NCBI RefSeq assembly: GCF_947500975.1
Contig: NZ_CANMUE010000001.1
Location: 124,001 to 188,000, forward strand
Origin: an uncultured Polaribacter sp.
GTDB taxonomy: Bacteria; Bacteroidota; Bacteroidia; Flavobacteriales; Flavobacteriaceae
Direction of reading: 5' to 3'
Length of the DNA: 64,000 bases
A program made the position numbers and the translations under genes. Numbering within the stretch: the first letter of the stretch is position 1; each line of letters starts with the position of its first letter. The notes under the pieces are model-generated. The model was not told where the DNA came from. It worked only from the letters and a program-made list of their open reading frames with translations, and did no database searches. Shown here piece by piece: positions 8,721 to 17,626 of this stretch.

Positions 8721-9778
8721 TACTTTTTTATTGTAAAGAAAAATGTAGTTTCTATTTTAGGTATAGATTCTAACCAAATTTCTCCATTAAAGGTTTCTAC
8801 AATTTTTTTAACGATAGATAAACCAATTCCTGTTGATTTAAAATCGTCTTCTAATTTTTGAAATGCAATAAATATTTTATCAAAATACTTCTTTTCTATT
8901 CCATTTCCATTATCTTTTACAGAAAACTTCCAAAAATCATTTTGCTCTTCAAAATTAATTTCTACGATACCCTTTTCTTTGTTATTAAATTTTAAACCAT
9001 TGTGTATTAAATTATAAAAAAGTAAACTTAATCTATGCTGATCTCCTTTAATTATTGGTAAAACTCCATTAACCTTTATTAATGTGTTCTTAGGATTATC
9101 TATTTTATCTATTAAATCTTTTATTAAAATATTTAAATCTAAATCGTATAATTTTTTTTCAATTTTACCAATTGTTGAGTATTCTAAAATACCATGAATC
9201 AAAGTATCCATTTTCTCTAAATTATTTTTAACTTGAGAAATAACTTCATTACCAGCTTCACCAATCACACTCTTATAATCATCTATAAACCAAGTTACTA
9301 ATGTATCAATATTTTGGAGTGGTGATTTTAAATCGTGAGAAACCATATGAGCATAGTCATTTAATTCTTGATTTTGACTTTCTAAATCTGTTAGCAATTT
9401 ATCTTTTAAATTATTTATTTTAATAATTTCTTTGGCTTGATTATCAATAAAATCTGCTAGTTTAAGTGGGTCTAATTCTTCTGATTTTTCATCAATAATA
9501 TTTCTATTTTTATCAGCATCATAAATTTTTAAAGTATCAATTACACTCTTTAATTTATCGATTACTCTTTTTTGAGATTCTGTTTCTTCTTTTAATAATT
9601 TATTGGAAACAAAGAGTTCATCTGAACTAATAGTTGTTGCTCTATGAAGCATAGCAAACTGATCATCGTATGTTCTATATGATTTATCGATTGCTTCTAA
9701 AAATAATTCTAAATCTTTATTAGAATGATATTCTTTAGGTAGGTATTTTCTAATTTGTCTTTTTAAAAGAGAATTCAT
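8720..9778 (-). CDS. Soluble sensor histidine kinase (HisKA/HATPase_c)
   Basis: A 352-residue kinase with no transmembrane segment or PAS motif. The N-terminal ~140 residues look mostly helical/coiled coil (ISSDELFVSNKLLKEETESQ). The dimerisation box has the phospho-acceptor H148 (MVSHDLKSPLQN). The ATP-binding domain follows with N box (FYNLIHNGLKF), G1 (VKDNGNGIEKKYFDKIF) and G2 (STGIGLSIVKKI). The start codon overlaps the FIST stop by one base. The N-terminal helical module resembles those found in kinases coupled to FIST proteins. Input is therefore likely taken from the FIST partner inside the cytoplasm. Confidence 0.9.
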   Translation of the reverse strand: MNSLLKRQIRKYLPKEYHSNKDLELFLEAIDKSYRTYDDQFAMLHRATTISSDELFVSNKLLKEETESQKRVIDKLKSVIDTLKIYDADKNRNIIDEKSEELDPLKLADFIDNQAKEIIKINNLKDKLLTDLESQNQELNDYAHMVSHDLKSPLQNIDTLVTWFIDDYKSVIGEAGNEVISQVKNNLEKMDTLIHGILEYSTIGKIEKKLYDLDLNILIKDLIDKIDNPKNTLIKVNGVLPIIKGDQHRLSLLFYNLIHNGLKFNNKEKGIVEINFEEQNDFWKFSVKDNGNGIEKKYFDKIFIAFQKLEDDFKSTGIGLSIVKKIVETFNGEIWLESIPKIETTFFFTIKK

Positions 9779-10914
9779 TATTCACTTATTAAAGTAATTG
9801 CCATTGTTTGATTGTGTAACTGACAGTTCATTTCTCCATCAAAAGGTGCTATTTCTCCGTAAGAATAAAAACCGCAAACTGTAGTATCTTTTCCAACTAT
9901 TTCAACAACTTCCTCTACTTCTTCTTCTATTCTTTGGTCTAAAACTAATTTTCTACCAATACAACTAACTAAAATAGAGAGTTGTGGCTTATTTGTTCTT
10001 AAATCAATAGCATGTCTAGCTCCACTTTCCGCAGCACTAACAATATTATCTACATTAGTCATCATTAATTGTACAGTAGAGCCTTCTATGATATCACCAG
10101 CTAAAATCATTGAGTTATTTGCTTCATCAATATTTAAAATTGTCCTTACAATTGATTTCCTTTCATCTGTTGATTTTACTTTTAAAGGGTACAATAAAGC
10201 AGCTCCAGGTAATTCTTTTGATTTATCACCTAAATAAGTTTTATATAAATCTAATGCTGGTTTACCATCTAATTCAAACAACTCATTATTTTCAGACTTT
10301 GTTACAATTCTTTCTGGTCCAAAAGGTGTCCATCCGCCATTAGTACCAAATGTGACTTCTAATGAATCTCCATAAAAACCAACAGCAATAATTTCTGCTT
10401 CTTTAGGGTTTTCATTATAAGAAGCTAATGTTTTTTCAAACCTTGCGCCATCACCACATAGAGCTCCTGTAATTAAAATATTATCTTCAGTTGCAGAGTT
10501 CATTCCTTTAGTGAGTTGACTACCATTTACTATACTTCCTTCAGAAATTACAAAAACATATTTCAATCCTTCTGATGGTAATTGCTCTATTAACTTTTTT
10601 CCTGCAACTAAACTACATTTTTCTTTACTAATATCAAAAGTAGAAGTTTTTATTTGAAAACTACTTTTTTCAAATTCTACTGCTGTTATTATAATACAAT
10701 CATCGTCTACAGAATCTGATGTAATATTCCCTGAAGTAGAACCAAATACGATATGTCCATCTTTAAATATTTCTCTTATTTCAGAGTAAATATTTTTATC
10801 TTCCAACATATATCTATTTCCGAACACTAAAACTAAAGGTTCTTTTAGTTCATTTTTTTCAGTAATATATTCAAATTTTTGGTTTTTTGTTTTTTTAAGC
10901 TGTACTGTTTGCAT
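9778..10914 (-). CDS. FIST domain sensory protein (FIST_N + FIST_C)
   Basis: A 378-residue cytoplasmic FIST protein, a family predicted to bind small ligands such as amino acids and to feed signal transduction. The FIST_N part covers about residues 25-215 (VFGSTSGNI, VISEGSIVNGSQL, GALCGDGARF, FYGDSLEV) and FIST_C about 220-370 (LDGKPALDLYKTYLG, GDIIEGSTVQLM, CIGRKLVLDQR, GFYSYGEIAP, CQLHNQTMAI). It is the first gene of the cluster and overlaps the kinase by one base. The sequence contains no catalytic motif. The separate sensor and kinase polypeptides suggest a cytoplasmic sensing complex. Confidence 0.92.
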   Translation of the reverse strand: MQTVQLKKTKNQKFEYITEKNELKEPLVLVFGNRYMLEDKNIYSEIREIFKDGHIVFGSTSGNITSDSVDDDCIIITAVEFEKSSFQIKTSTFDISKEKCSLVAGKKLIEQLPSEGLKYVFVISEGSIVNGSQLTKGMNSATEDNILITGALCGDGARFEKTLASYNENPKEAEIIAVGFYGDSLEVTFGTNGGWTPFGPERIVTKSENNELFELDGKPALDLYKTYLGDKSKELPGAALLYPLKVKSTDERKSIVRTILNIDEANNSMILAGDIIEGSTVQLMMTNVDNIVSAAESGARHAIDLRTNKPQLSILVSCIGRKLVLDQRIEEEVEEVVEIVGKDTTVCGFYSYGEIAPFDGEMNCQLHNQTMAITLISE

Positions 10915-11057
10915 CTATAATTTTTTGGGGCGAAATAAAAATTCTGTGCTTTTTAATATTATATTTTCTAATTTAGAAATTATAATCTAAAAATAATTAG
11001 ATTTTTTTGAAAAAAAAAATCGTGTTATAATTTATGACTATTTTAATAAAAACAGTG

Positions 11058-11471
11058 TTAAATTTTCTTTAATTCATTCATGCTCCAGTAAGATAAAACA
11101 GTTTCTATCTTTTTAACGTAGTCATCATATTTTAAAGGTTTTAAAATATAACCTGACATACCTGTTCTATAACATTCTAATAAATCTTTTTGATTGTTAG
11201 ATGTTGTTAAAATAATTGTAGGTATATGCTTTAACTCATCATTAGCTTTTAAAATTCTAAGAAATTCAATACCATTTATCTTAGGCATATTTAAATCTAA
11301 TAAAATAATATCTGGAATATTTGCTTTATTTTCTAAAATACTTAAAGCTTCTTCTCCATTCTTAGCTTCTTGAATAGTATGATTTAATTTTAATAATGAA
11401 ATAGTTCTTTTCATCTTCATTATTTCAATCAAATTATCTTCTACTAATAAAATTTTTAAAACATTTTGCAT
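11058..11471 (-). CDS. CheY-like single-domain response regulator
   Basis: A 137-residue stand-alone receiver: acidic pocket E11/D12, phospho-acceptor D59 (ILLDLNMPKINGIEF), T90 (LTTSNNQ) and K111 (YILKPLK). There is no output domain. It resembles Rcp1-type receivers that partner phytochrome-like or FIST-linked kinases. It lies 143 bases upstream of the FIST gene in the same direction. Together with the Hpt it could form the first receiver of a four-step relay (kinase H148, D59, Hpt H55, LytTR D53); that route is inference. Confidence 0.88.
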   Translation of the reverse strand: MQNVLKILLVEDNLIEIMKMKRTISLLKLNHTIQEAKNGEEALSILENKANIPDIILLDLNMPKINGIEFLRILKANDELKHIPTIILTTSNNQKDLLECYRTGMSGYILKPLKYDDYVKKIETVLSYWSMNELKKI

Positions 11472-11625
11472 TCTAAAATCTTGATACTATTTAATTTTAG
11501 GTGAAAAATAACATCATTATTATCATAATTTTTTATAAACAGGATAAAACGATAAAAGTATAAGTTAAAGTACAAAAAAGTATAGACGAATGGTTTTAAG
11601 AAAATTTATTTTTTTAGAAATAAAT

Positions 11626-12093
11626 TTATACTATTAGATTGTGAAAAAACTCAAATATTTCTCCTTTAGAAATAGAACTTCCTTTTTCAATTAAGTCAAA
11701 AATATCTATATTTCTTTCTTTATCATAAGGCTTTGCCCCTTTAAAAATATCAATAGAATTATCCATTGGGTTATTCATTAACCACTCAAAACCTTCTTGA
11801 GTTAATAAATTTATATCCCAATCTATTTTAATAACAATTCTATGTATTTCATCTTTATCAAATTTAAATAAATTAACTGTTGTTTCAGAAAAATGTTCAA
11901 CATAGTTTGTTTTAGTTAAAACATCTTCCCAAACAATATCAGAAAAAATATTTAACTCTTCTTCTGCAACGTTAGGTTTATCTTTTTTAATTCGATTCCA
12001 TTCATTAACATCAATTTTTTGTGATGCTAAAAAAAGAGCAAATTCTTTATGTAAACTTTCTAATTGCTCTTTTGTAAGTTGTCTGTATTTCAT
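11626..12093 (-). CDS. DUF6495-like protein of unknown function
   Basis: A 155-residue acidic cytoplasmic protein with no signal or membrane segment. It begins MKYRQLTKEQLESLHKEF and has the segments VNEWNRIKKD and WEDVLTKTNYVEHFS. I recognise it as the flavobacterial family usually called DUF6495, found beside rplI, but no function is established. It is separated from rplI by a strong hairpin terminator, so it is probably transcribed independently or by read-through. Confidence 0.72.
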   Translation of the reverse strand: MKYRQLTKEQLESLHKEFALFLASQKIDVNEWNRIKKDKPNVAEEELNIFSDIVWEDVLTKTNYVEHFSETTVNLFKFDKDEIHRIVIKIDWDINLLTQEGFEWLMNNPMDNSIDIFKGAKPYDKERNIDIFDLIEKGSSISKGEIFEFFHNLIV

Positions 12094-12105
12094 ATCCTAA
12101 AATTA

Positions 12106-12135
12106 AAAAAGCTCGTTATTTCTAACGAGCTTTTT
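12106..12135 (-). terminator. Rho-independent terminator after rplI
   Basis: Perfect inverted repeat GCTCGTTA / TAACGAGC with a 4-base TTTC loop, extended by A-run and T-run arms (AAAAA / TTTTT). It lies just beyond the rplI stop on the minus strand and ends the rpsF-rpsR-rplI transcript. Confidence 0.88.
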
Positions 12136-12156
12136 ATTTTACTTAAAAGTAAAGTA

Positions 12157-12603
12157 TTATTCAGCAATTACCTCAAAAGTAATGTCTGCAACTACAGCTC
12201 TGTGTAAACGCACTGATGCTTGGTATTTACCTAATCTTTTAACAGAACCTCCAACAACTTTTATAAATTTCTTGTCTAATTCTGTTCCAGCTTTTGCTAA
12301 TGCAGCAGCTAAATCTATGTTGTTTACAGAACCAAATAATTTGTCTCCTGATCCAACTTTAGAAGTTATTTTAATTTCATATCCTTTAATTGTATCTGCT
12401 AATACTGTAGCATCTTCAATTAATTTAGCTTCTTTGTAAGCACGTTGTTTTAAATTCTCTGCTAATACTTTCTTTGCAGAAGAAGTAGCTAAAACTGCTT
12501 GTCCTGTAGGAATTAAAAAGTTTCTACCATAACCGTTTTTCACAGATACAACATCATCTTTAAATCCTAAATTTTCTACGTCTTGTCTTAATATCAATTC
12601 CAT
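12157..12603 (-). CDS. rplI: 50S ribosomal protein L9
   Basis: L9 binds 23S rRNA domain V and helps reading-frame maintenance. The 148-residue length is normal. The N-terminal domain begins MELILRQDVENLGFKDDVV and contains the conserved GYGRNFLIPTGQA, followed by the long connecting helix (about residues 42-75) and the C-terminal domain with KLFGSVNNIDLA. It is the third gene of the conserved operon rpsF-rpsR-rplI, 14 bases after rpsR, and is followed by a clear terminator. Confidence 0.98.
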   Translation of the reverse strand: MELILRQDVENLGFKDDVVSVKNGYGRNFLIPTGQAVLATSSAKKVLAENLKQRAYKEAKLIEDATVLADTIKGYEIKITSKVGSGDKLFGSVNNIDLAAALAKAGTELDKKFIKVVGGSVKRLGKYQASVRLHRAVVADITFEVIAE

Positions 12604-12617
12604 GTTCTAGATCTTTA

Positions 12618-12914
12618 TTATTTTAACATATCTCCAACGTAAGGCATTAACGCTAAATGACGCGCTCTTTTAATTGCTTGCGCAACTTTACGTTGATATT
12701 TTAATGATGTTCCTGTTAAACGTCTTGGTAAAATTTTACCTTGTTCATTTACTAAATACATTAAGAAATCTGCATCTTTATAATCAATATATTTGATACC
12801 TTTTTTCTTAAATCTACAGTATTTTGCTTCTTTTTTAGTGTCAATATCTAATGGTGTTAAATATCTAACATCAGCAGACTTACCTCCTTTTGCTTGTTGT
12901 TCTATTGTAGCCAT
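12618..12914 (-). CDS. rpsR: 30S ribosomal protein S18
   Basis: S18 forms a heterodimer with S6 on the 30S platform. The 98-residue protein has the family core [28 protein letters not shown] and [18 protein letters not shown]. It lies 3 bases after rpsF, consistent with stoichiometric co-expression. A basic N-terminal extension ([19 protein letters not shown]) is usual in Bacteroidota S18. Confidence 0.98.
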   Translation of the reverse strand: MATIEQQAKGGKSADVRYLTPLDIDTKKEAKYCRFKKKGIKYIDYKDADFLMYLVNEQGKILPRRLTGTSLKYQRKVAQAIKRARHLALMPYVGDMLK

Positions 12915-12917
12915 TTC

Positions 12918-13259
12918 TTATTTTTTTGAAGATTTAACACGTTCTGTTCTAACTTTAGCCCAAGCTGCAGCATGTTTGTCTAGTTTTACAGAAAGATAAC
13001 GCATAATACTATCATCTCTTCTAAACTCTAACTCAAATGCAGCGATTTCTTCACCGGCAATTTTGTACTCTAATAAGTGATAAAAACCACTTTTTTTCTT
13101 TTGAATTGGGTAAGCTAATTTTTTTAAGCCCCAATCTTCTTTTGAGATCATTTCAGCTCCTTTAGAAACTAAATAATCTTCGAACTTTTGTACTGTCTCC
13201 TTTATCTGAATATCAGATAAAACGGGATTCAAAATGAAAACAGTTTCGTAATGATTCAT
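12918..13259 (-). CDS. rpsF: 30S ribosomal protein S6
   Basis: S6 of the small subunit, 113 residues. The family start MNHYETVFILNP is followed by GLKKLAYPIQKKKSGFYHL and RRDDSIMRYLSVKLDKHA, both diagnostic. It is the first gene of the rpsF-rpsR-rplI operon, and a TATATTTG -7 element is 34 bases upstream. The C-terminal lysine-rich tail (RVKSSKK) is ordinary. Confidence 0.98.
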   Translation of the reverse strand: MNHYETVFILNPVLSDIQIKETVQKFEDYLVSKGAEMISKEDWGLKKLAYPIQKKKSGFYHLLEYKIAGEEIAAFELEFRRDDSIMRYLSVKLDKHAAAWAKVRTERVKSSKK

Positions 13260-13292
13260 AAATTAAATATTTATTGTTTATTTTTAAGGCTG

Positions 13293-13300
13293 CAAATATA
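13293..13300 (-). promoter_or_regulatory. -7 element (TATATTTG) for the rpsF operon
   Basis: On the minus strand the octamer TATATTTG, followed by C, matches TAnnTTTG and lies 33 bases before the rpsF ATG, a normal leader length. It is the only candidate seen for this operon. Confidence 0.65.
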
Positions 13301-13414
13301 CAAACTTTTTTGTTCTTATTTGCATCTTTTTTAATACAAAATTATCTTATTATTATAATATAAAAAACAAGCTAATTTTTAATATCGAATACCTGAAAAT
13401 CCTAACTTAATTAA

Positions 13415-14246
13415 TTAGCAATTCCTTTTTTTGAAATTACTGTTATTATTGAAATTGTTTTAGCAGTAAAAATAAAAATAGATAATTACGAATTTAAAGG
13501 GTCAGGCACTTCCATTATCATGAGATTAGGAAATGTTGTAATTGGTTTATTTACCAAAGGACTAATTTTAACTACTTATTATTTAATGTATAATTTTTAT
13601 CATTTATTTGAAATCTCTTTTGTTTGCTAGGCTTGGATTCTAGTCCTATTTACAGAAGATTTTACTATTATTGGTTTCATAGAGTTAGTCATGAAAGTAT
13701 TTTTTTGGGGGCAAGTCATCTAATACATCATTCATCTCTAAGGTATAATTTAAGTACAACAATAAGACAAACTTGGTCTGGTGGTTTTTATACATTTACA
13801 TTTTGGTTACCATTAATTTTAATTGGGTTTCATCCAGTAATGGTTTTGGTACAAATGTCTATCAGTTTAATTTATTAATATTGGATTCATACAGAATTAA
13901 TTGATAAAATGCCAAAGTGGTTTGAATATATTTTTAACACCCCTAATTATCATAGAATACAACATGCAAAAAAACCTCAGTATTTAGACAGAAATCATTC
14001 CAGTAATTTTATTATTTGGGATAGACTTTTTGACACTTTTAAGCAAGAAATAGAAAAACCAATATATGGTTTGGTAAAAAATATTTACACGTATTAATCC
14101 TAAAAAATTGTTTTTATTGAATAGTTAAATATGTTTTCTGACCTTTTTACATCAAAAACATCTATTATAAACAATTAAAACCTCCTGGTTGGAAACACGA
14201 TGGAACAGGAGTTTTATCAAAAAAAATTAAGAAAAGTATGGACTAA
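13415..14246 (+). pseudogene. Degenerate sterol desaturase / fatty acid hydroxylase family gene
   Basis: Three frames together recover one membrane di-iron hydroxylase. Frame 1 (from 13415) gives IPFFEITVIIEIVLAVK and LGNVVIGLFTKGL, and stops at TAG 13628-13630 where an intact relative would have Trp; it resumes with AWILVLFTEDF. A frameshift near 13645-13665 leads to YYWFHRVSHE, ASHLIHHSSLRYNLST and QTWSG. A second stop, TAA 13876-13878, replaces a likely Gln before YWIHTELIDKMPKWFEYIFNTP. The frame ends at 14097. A third frame (about 14150-14246) carries the C-terminal PPGWKHDGTG. The N-terminus is missing, and the third His box reads YHRIQHA instead of HHRVHH. Several independent lesions argue against sequencing error. 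Confidence 0.85.
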
Positions 14247-14266
14247 AAATAAAAAGTAATAATTGC

Positions 14267-14304
14267 CACGAATTCACTTTTAAATTTATAACTGTGAATT
14301 CGTG
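14267..14304 (-). terminator. Hairpin downstream of ald
   Basis: Perfect 11-bp inverted repeat CACGAATTCAC / GTGAATTCGTG with a 16-base loop, extended by TTG/CAA after one mismatch. It lies 14 bases beyond the ald stop. The T-tract is loose, so it may be a weak terminator or an mRNA 3'-end stabiliser. Confidence 0.6.
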
Positions 14305-14317
14305 ACAAAGAATATTA

Positions 14318-15400
14318 TTAATCAAAAATACCTTCTAATTCTTTATATACAATTCCTCCTTTTACAATATTTAATCCTTTTGCTAAAGATTCATCATTTG
14401 CACAGGCATTTTCCCATCCTAAATTAGCAAGTTTTAAAATATAAGAAAGTGTAACATTTGTTAATGCCATTGTAGAAGTATAAGGTACTGCACCTGGCAT
14501 ATTTGCTACACAATAATGCACTACATCATCTATAATATATGTTGGATCTTTATGTGTAGTTGCTTTTGTAGTTTCAAAACAGCCTCCTTGGTCTACAGCT
14601 ACATCAACAACAACAGTTCCTGGGCGCATTTCTTTAAGCATATCTTTAGTTATTAATTTTGGAGCTTTACCTCCTTTTACTAAAACACCACCAATAATTA
14701 AATCATGCGTTTTTATATGCTGTCTAATACTATATTCACTAGAAAAGCCTGTTACTACATGATTTGGTAAAACATCATTTACATAACGTAAACGTTTCAT
14801 ATTAATATCTAAAATTGTAACGTGTGCACCTAAACCTGCAGCCATTTTTGCCGCTTGTACACCAACAACACCAGCACCTAAAACTAATACTTTACCAGGG
14901 GTAACACCAGGAACTCCACCTAATAAAATTCCACGTCCTTTAACTGGTTTTTCTAAATATTTTGCGCCTTGTTGAATAGACATTCGCCCAGCAACTTCAG
15001 ACATTGGCGTTAATAATGGCAAAGTACCATCTTCATCTTCAACTGTTTCATATGCAATGCAAATTGCTTTACTTTTAATCATTGCTTTTGTAAGTGGCTC
15101 ACTAGAAGCAAAATGGAAATATGTAAATACAATTTGATTTTCTTTAATTAAAGGGTACTCTAATGCTATTGGCTCTTTTACTTTAACAATCATATCACTT
15201 TGACTGTAAACATCTTCAATTGTTGGTAATATTGAAGCACCAACTCTAACATAATCTTTGTCAAAAAAACCACTTCCTTCTCCTGCTTTAGATTGAACAT
15301 AAACAGTATGATTATTTTTTGTTAATGAAAAAACACCAGCAGGGGTCATACCCACTCTACTTTCATTATTTTTAATTTCTTTTGGAATCCCAATTTTCAT
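14318..15400 (-). CDS. ald: Alanine dehydrogenase
   Basis: Canonical NAD-dependent L-alanine dehydrogenase (alanine + NAD+ to pyruvate, ammonia and NADH), 360 residues. It aligns without gaps to characterised enzymes: R15 (NNESRVGMTP), K75 (VKVKEP), H96 (TYFHFAS), the Rossmann loop GAGVVG at 175-180 and D270 (VAVDQGG). All catalytic positions are present, unlike the paralogue at 327-1523, which lacks K75 and H96 equivalents. The gene is monocistronic, with a hairpin downstream and the decayed desaturase beyond it. Confidence 0.96.
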   Translation of the reverse strand: MKIGIPKEIKNNESRVGMTPAGVFSLTKNNHTVYVQSKAGEGSGFFDKDYVRVGASILPTIEDVYSQSDMIVKVKEPIALEYPLIKENQIVFTYFHFASSEPLTKAMIKSKAICIAYETVEDEDGTLPLLTPMSEVAGRMSIQQGAKYLEKPVKGRGILLGGVPGVTPGKVLVLGAGVVGVQAAKMAAGLGAHVTILDINMKRLRYVNDVLPNHVVTGFSSEYSIRQHIKTHDLIIGGVLVKGGKAPKLITKDMLKEMRPGTVVVDVAVDQGGCFETTKATTHKDPTYIIDDVVHYCVANMPGAVPYTSTMALTNVTLSYILKLANLGWENACANDESLAKGLNIVKGGIVYKELEGIFD

Positions 15401-15559
15401 TTTTGCTTAAATTTGATGTTTATAAGCGAGTAAATTTACTAGGTTTTACAATGAATTTAGAATAAAATTTATACTGTTTTAATTTTTATCAATCTTTAAA
15501 AAAAATTATAAAAAAATAACAAAATTCTCATCTTTAAAATTGAATTTTACACAATTAAT

Positions 15560-15587
15560 AAAAGTCAACTTTTTAGGGTTGACTTTT
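15560..15587 (-). terminator. Terminator downstream of the outer-membrane protein gene
   Basis: Perfect 10-bp inverted repeat AAAAGTCAAC / GTTGACTTTT with an 8-base loop, 30 bases beyond the stop of the gene at 15618. The arms supply the A and T runs of a bidirectional-type terminator. Confidence 0.82.
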
Positions 15588-15617
15588 GTTAAATTTCAAT
15601 TATAATTTTAGATGTAA

Positions 15618-16709
15618 TTAATTCAAATCTAATCGAACTCCTAGTGAAATGTTTCTAGTATCTGTGTTTTTAAATAATGGGTTTAAATCATATTTTACAT
15701 AAAAACTGGCATCTCTGTAACCAATATAACTACTAAGTCCATAATTAAGAGTATTCATATTAAAGTTATTGTATTGCACTTCTTCTATTTCTACCCCATT
15801 TAAATCTGTATATTCTAAATATTGCCTTGTACCTAATTTAAAACCTATAAAACCTCCAACTCCAAAACGAACTGATCTGTTTGTTCTATCTTTTACAAAA
15901 CCATTATCATATGTTTTATTTTTAGAGAAATCCCATTCTAAATGCACAGGGAAATTCATTTGCACATGACGTAATCTACTTTCTGTTAAAACTTCATCAA
16001 TTCTTGTTTCTAAATTTGTTGTATTACCATCAAAAACATGTTGTTGATTATCTTTTAATCTTAAATTATTCCATAGAAAAGATACCCCATATTTAAAGTA
16101 TAATTTTGAAGGTTCTTTTGTAAAACGTGTTTTCCATGTCCAACCTAATTCATAAAAATGAGATTGCCAAAACTTATATTTTGAGTTTTCTAAACTTGAT
16201 AAATCATCATTATTAAGAACATTATTTAACCCCATTGCAAATACAAACTGAGAGGTTGTAACTCTATTACTTTTCTTTTTTCTTTTATCTTTTTCCTCTT
16301 CAGAACTTCCTTTGTTAATATTTAATCTAAATGTTTTATTACCTATTGTAAACGTATTTTCATCATCTTCAGTAGTAATCTCTTCATCAGCACTTGCAAT
16401 TTTTCCATTGGTTTTGTCTTGCACTAAAATTTGTAAAAAAAGTTCTTGCTCTCCAACCAAATTCTCTATCTGTCTGGCGTGATAAGATGCAGCTGTTTTT
16501 TTCTGGTTTTCAGCATCTGATTTTGACACTTCTCCTTTTTCTAACTTTTTATCTATTGCTATAACTTTTAGCTTTAAAGAATCTTTTTGTTGCTTGGTAA
16601 TTTCTTCAATTTTTTTTGATATTTTTCTTACTTCACTCTCAAAAGTTTTTACTTGAGATTGGGCAATAGTTGTACAAAACAACACTAATAATAGTAGTAT
16701 TCTTTTCAT
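15618..16709 (-). CDS. Outer-membrane beta-barrel protein with coiled-coil N-terminal region
   Basis: A 363-residue exported protein with a clear signal peptide (MKRILLLLVLFCTTIAQSQ). Residues about 22-100 are charged and helical (EVRKISKKIEEITKQQKDSLKLK), likely a coiled coil in the periplasm. A short acidic linker follows (EEITTEDDEN), then about 200 residues of alternating aromatic/polar strands ending in SLGVRLDLN, typical of a beta barrel. No precise family is recognised. It lies 116 bases downstream of the anti-sigma-like gene in the same direction, so the sigma/anti-sigma pair may control it. Confidence 0.72.
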   Translation of the reverse strand: MKRILLLLVLFCTTIAQSQVKTFESEVRKISKKIEEITKQQKDSLKLKVIAIDKKLEKGEVSKSDAENQKKTAASYHARQIENLVGEQELFLQILVQDKTNGKIASADEEITTEDDENTFTIGNKTFRLNINKGSSEEEKDKRKKKSNRVTTSQFVFAMGLNNVLNNDDLSSLENSKYKFWQSHFYELGWTWKTRFTKEPSKLYFKYGVSFLWNNLRLKDNQQHVFDGNTTNLETRIDEVLTESRLRHVQMNFPVHLEWDFSKNKTYDNGFVKDRTNRSVRFGVGGFIGFKLGTRQYLEYTDLNGVEIEEVQYNNFNMNTLNYGLSSYIGYRDASFYVKYDLNPLFKNTDTRNISLGVRLDLN

Positions 16710-16825
16710 TTTTATAGATTTTAAAGTTTTATTTATTTTATTTGTATTTATAAGAATTTTAAGACGAAGTAATCTATTTTTTTAAACTAAGATTACTTCA
16801 AATTTTGCAATGAGTTTTCAATTAT

Positions 16826-17626
16826 TTAATCATTTCTACTTGCAATTACTGTAGCAATATCAGAGACTCTTCTTTTCAAAGTTTTCATGAAATTATTTTG
16901 AAAATCATCATCAATAATAGTGCGCTCTACTTCTGCTAAAATAGTTTCAGGATTTACCTTTAAATTCGATTTTTTGAGCTCACTTTTTATCGTATTTAAA
17001 ACCTCAATTCTGTTTATATTATTTTTTGCATAATAGGTTTTTACTTCTTGTGGCGAATGTGTTACTGCGAATAACAGATCATCACTATTAATTTTAATTC
17101 TACTATTTGAGTTTTGCTGTAAAGCATTTTTTGATTTTTTTTCATCTAAAATCACATCTCTTTTAGCTACTTGTACAATTACTTTTTCTTTATTGTTAAT
17201 TTCATCATTTTTTGCAATATTTACTTGTTTTTGCTTTGGATAAAATTCTTCTTTTATTAAAATAACAGTTGCATTATTTTTATCATTTTCTTCTACTTTA
17301 TCAACTTTTACAATAGCTTCTTCTTTTGGAATTTCATTGATAAATTTATCTATACTTTTATCAATATTTTCAACATCTAATATTTCTTTTACAATTATGT
17401 TTTCTGGCATAATTTGATCATCATTCTTTGAGAAAATCTGAAATCCAACCATTATTAAAAGTAAAATACTTGCTGCTGCTCCTATATAAAAAAACCACCC
17501 TCTTTTCTTTTGCTTAGGTTGCTCATCTAGTTGAGCTGATAAACGCTCCCAAGCAGAAGCTGATGGTTGAAAAGTTCTGTTTTGCAACTTTTCTTTTATG
17601 TTATTATCTAAATTATTTTTTTGCAT
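16826..17626 (-). CDS. Single-pass membrane protein, probable anti-sigma factor
   Basis: A 266-residue protein with a cytoplasmic N-terminal ~55 residues (RTFQPSASAWERLSAQLDEQ), one transmembrane helix (about residues 46-64, FYIGAAASILLLIMVGF) and a lysine/glutamate-rich periplasmic part. The gene overlaps the end of the upstream ECF sigma gene by 14 bases, which is the standard place for its anti-sigma factor. No zinc anti-sigma (ZAS) motif is seen. The role rests on topology and context, since the sequence itself is poorly conserved. Confidence 0.7.
   Translation of the reverse strand: MQKNNLDNNIKEKLQNRTFQPSASAWERLSAQLDEQPKQKKRGWFFYIGAAASILLLIMVGFQIFSKNDDQIMPENIIVKEILDVENIDKSIDKFINEIPKEEAIVKVDKVEENDKNNATVILIKEEFYPKQKQVNIAKNDEINNKEKVIVQVAKRDVILDEKKSKNALQQNSNSRIKINSDDLLFAVTHSPQEVKTYYAKNNINRIEVLNTIKSELKKSNLKVNPETILAEVERTIIDDDFQNNFMKTLKRRVSDIATVIASRND

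Noticed and set aside
13415..14246. Two separate small genes instead of a pseudogene
   Set aside because: The pieces align in order with one desaturase and their stops and frame changes fall inside conserved domains.
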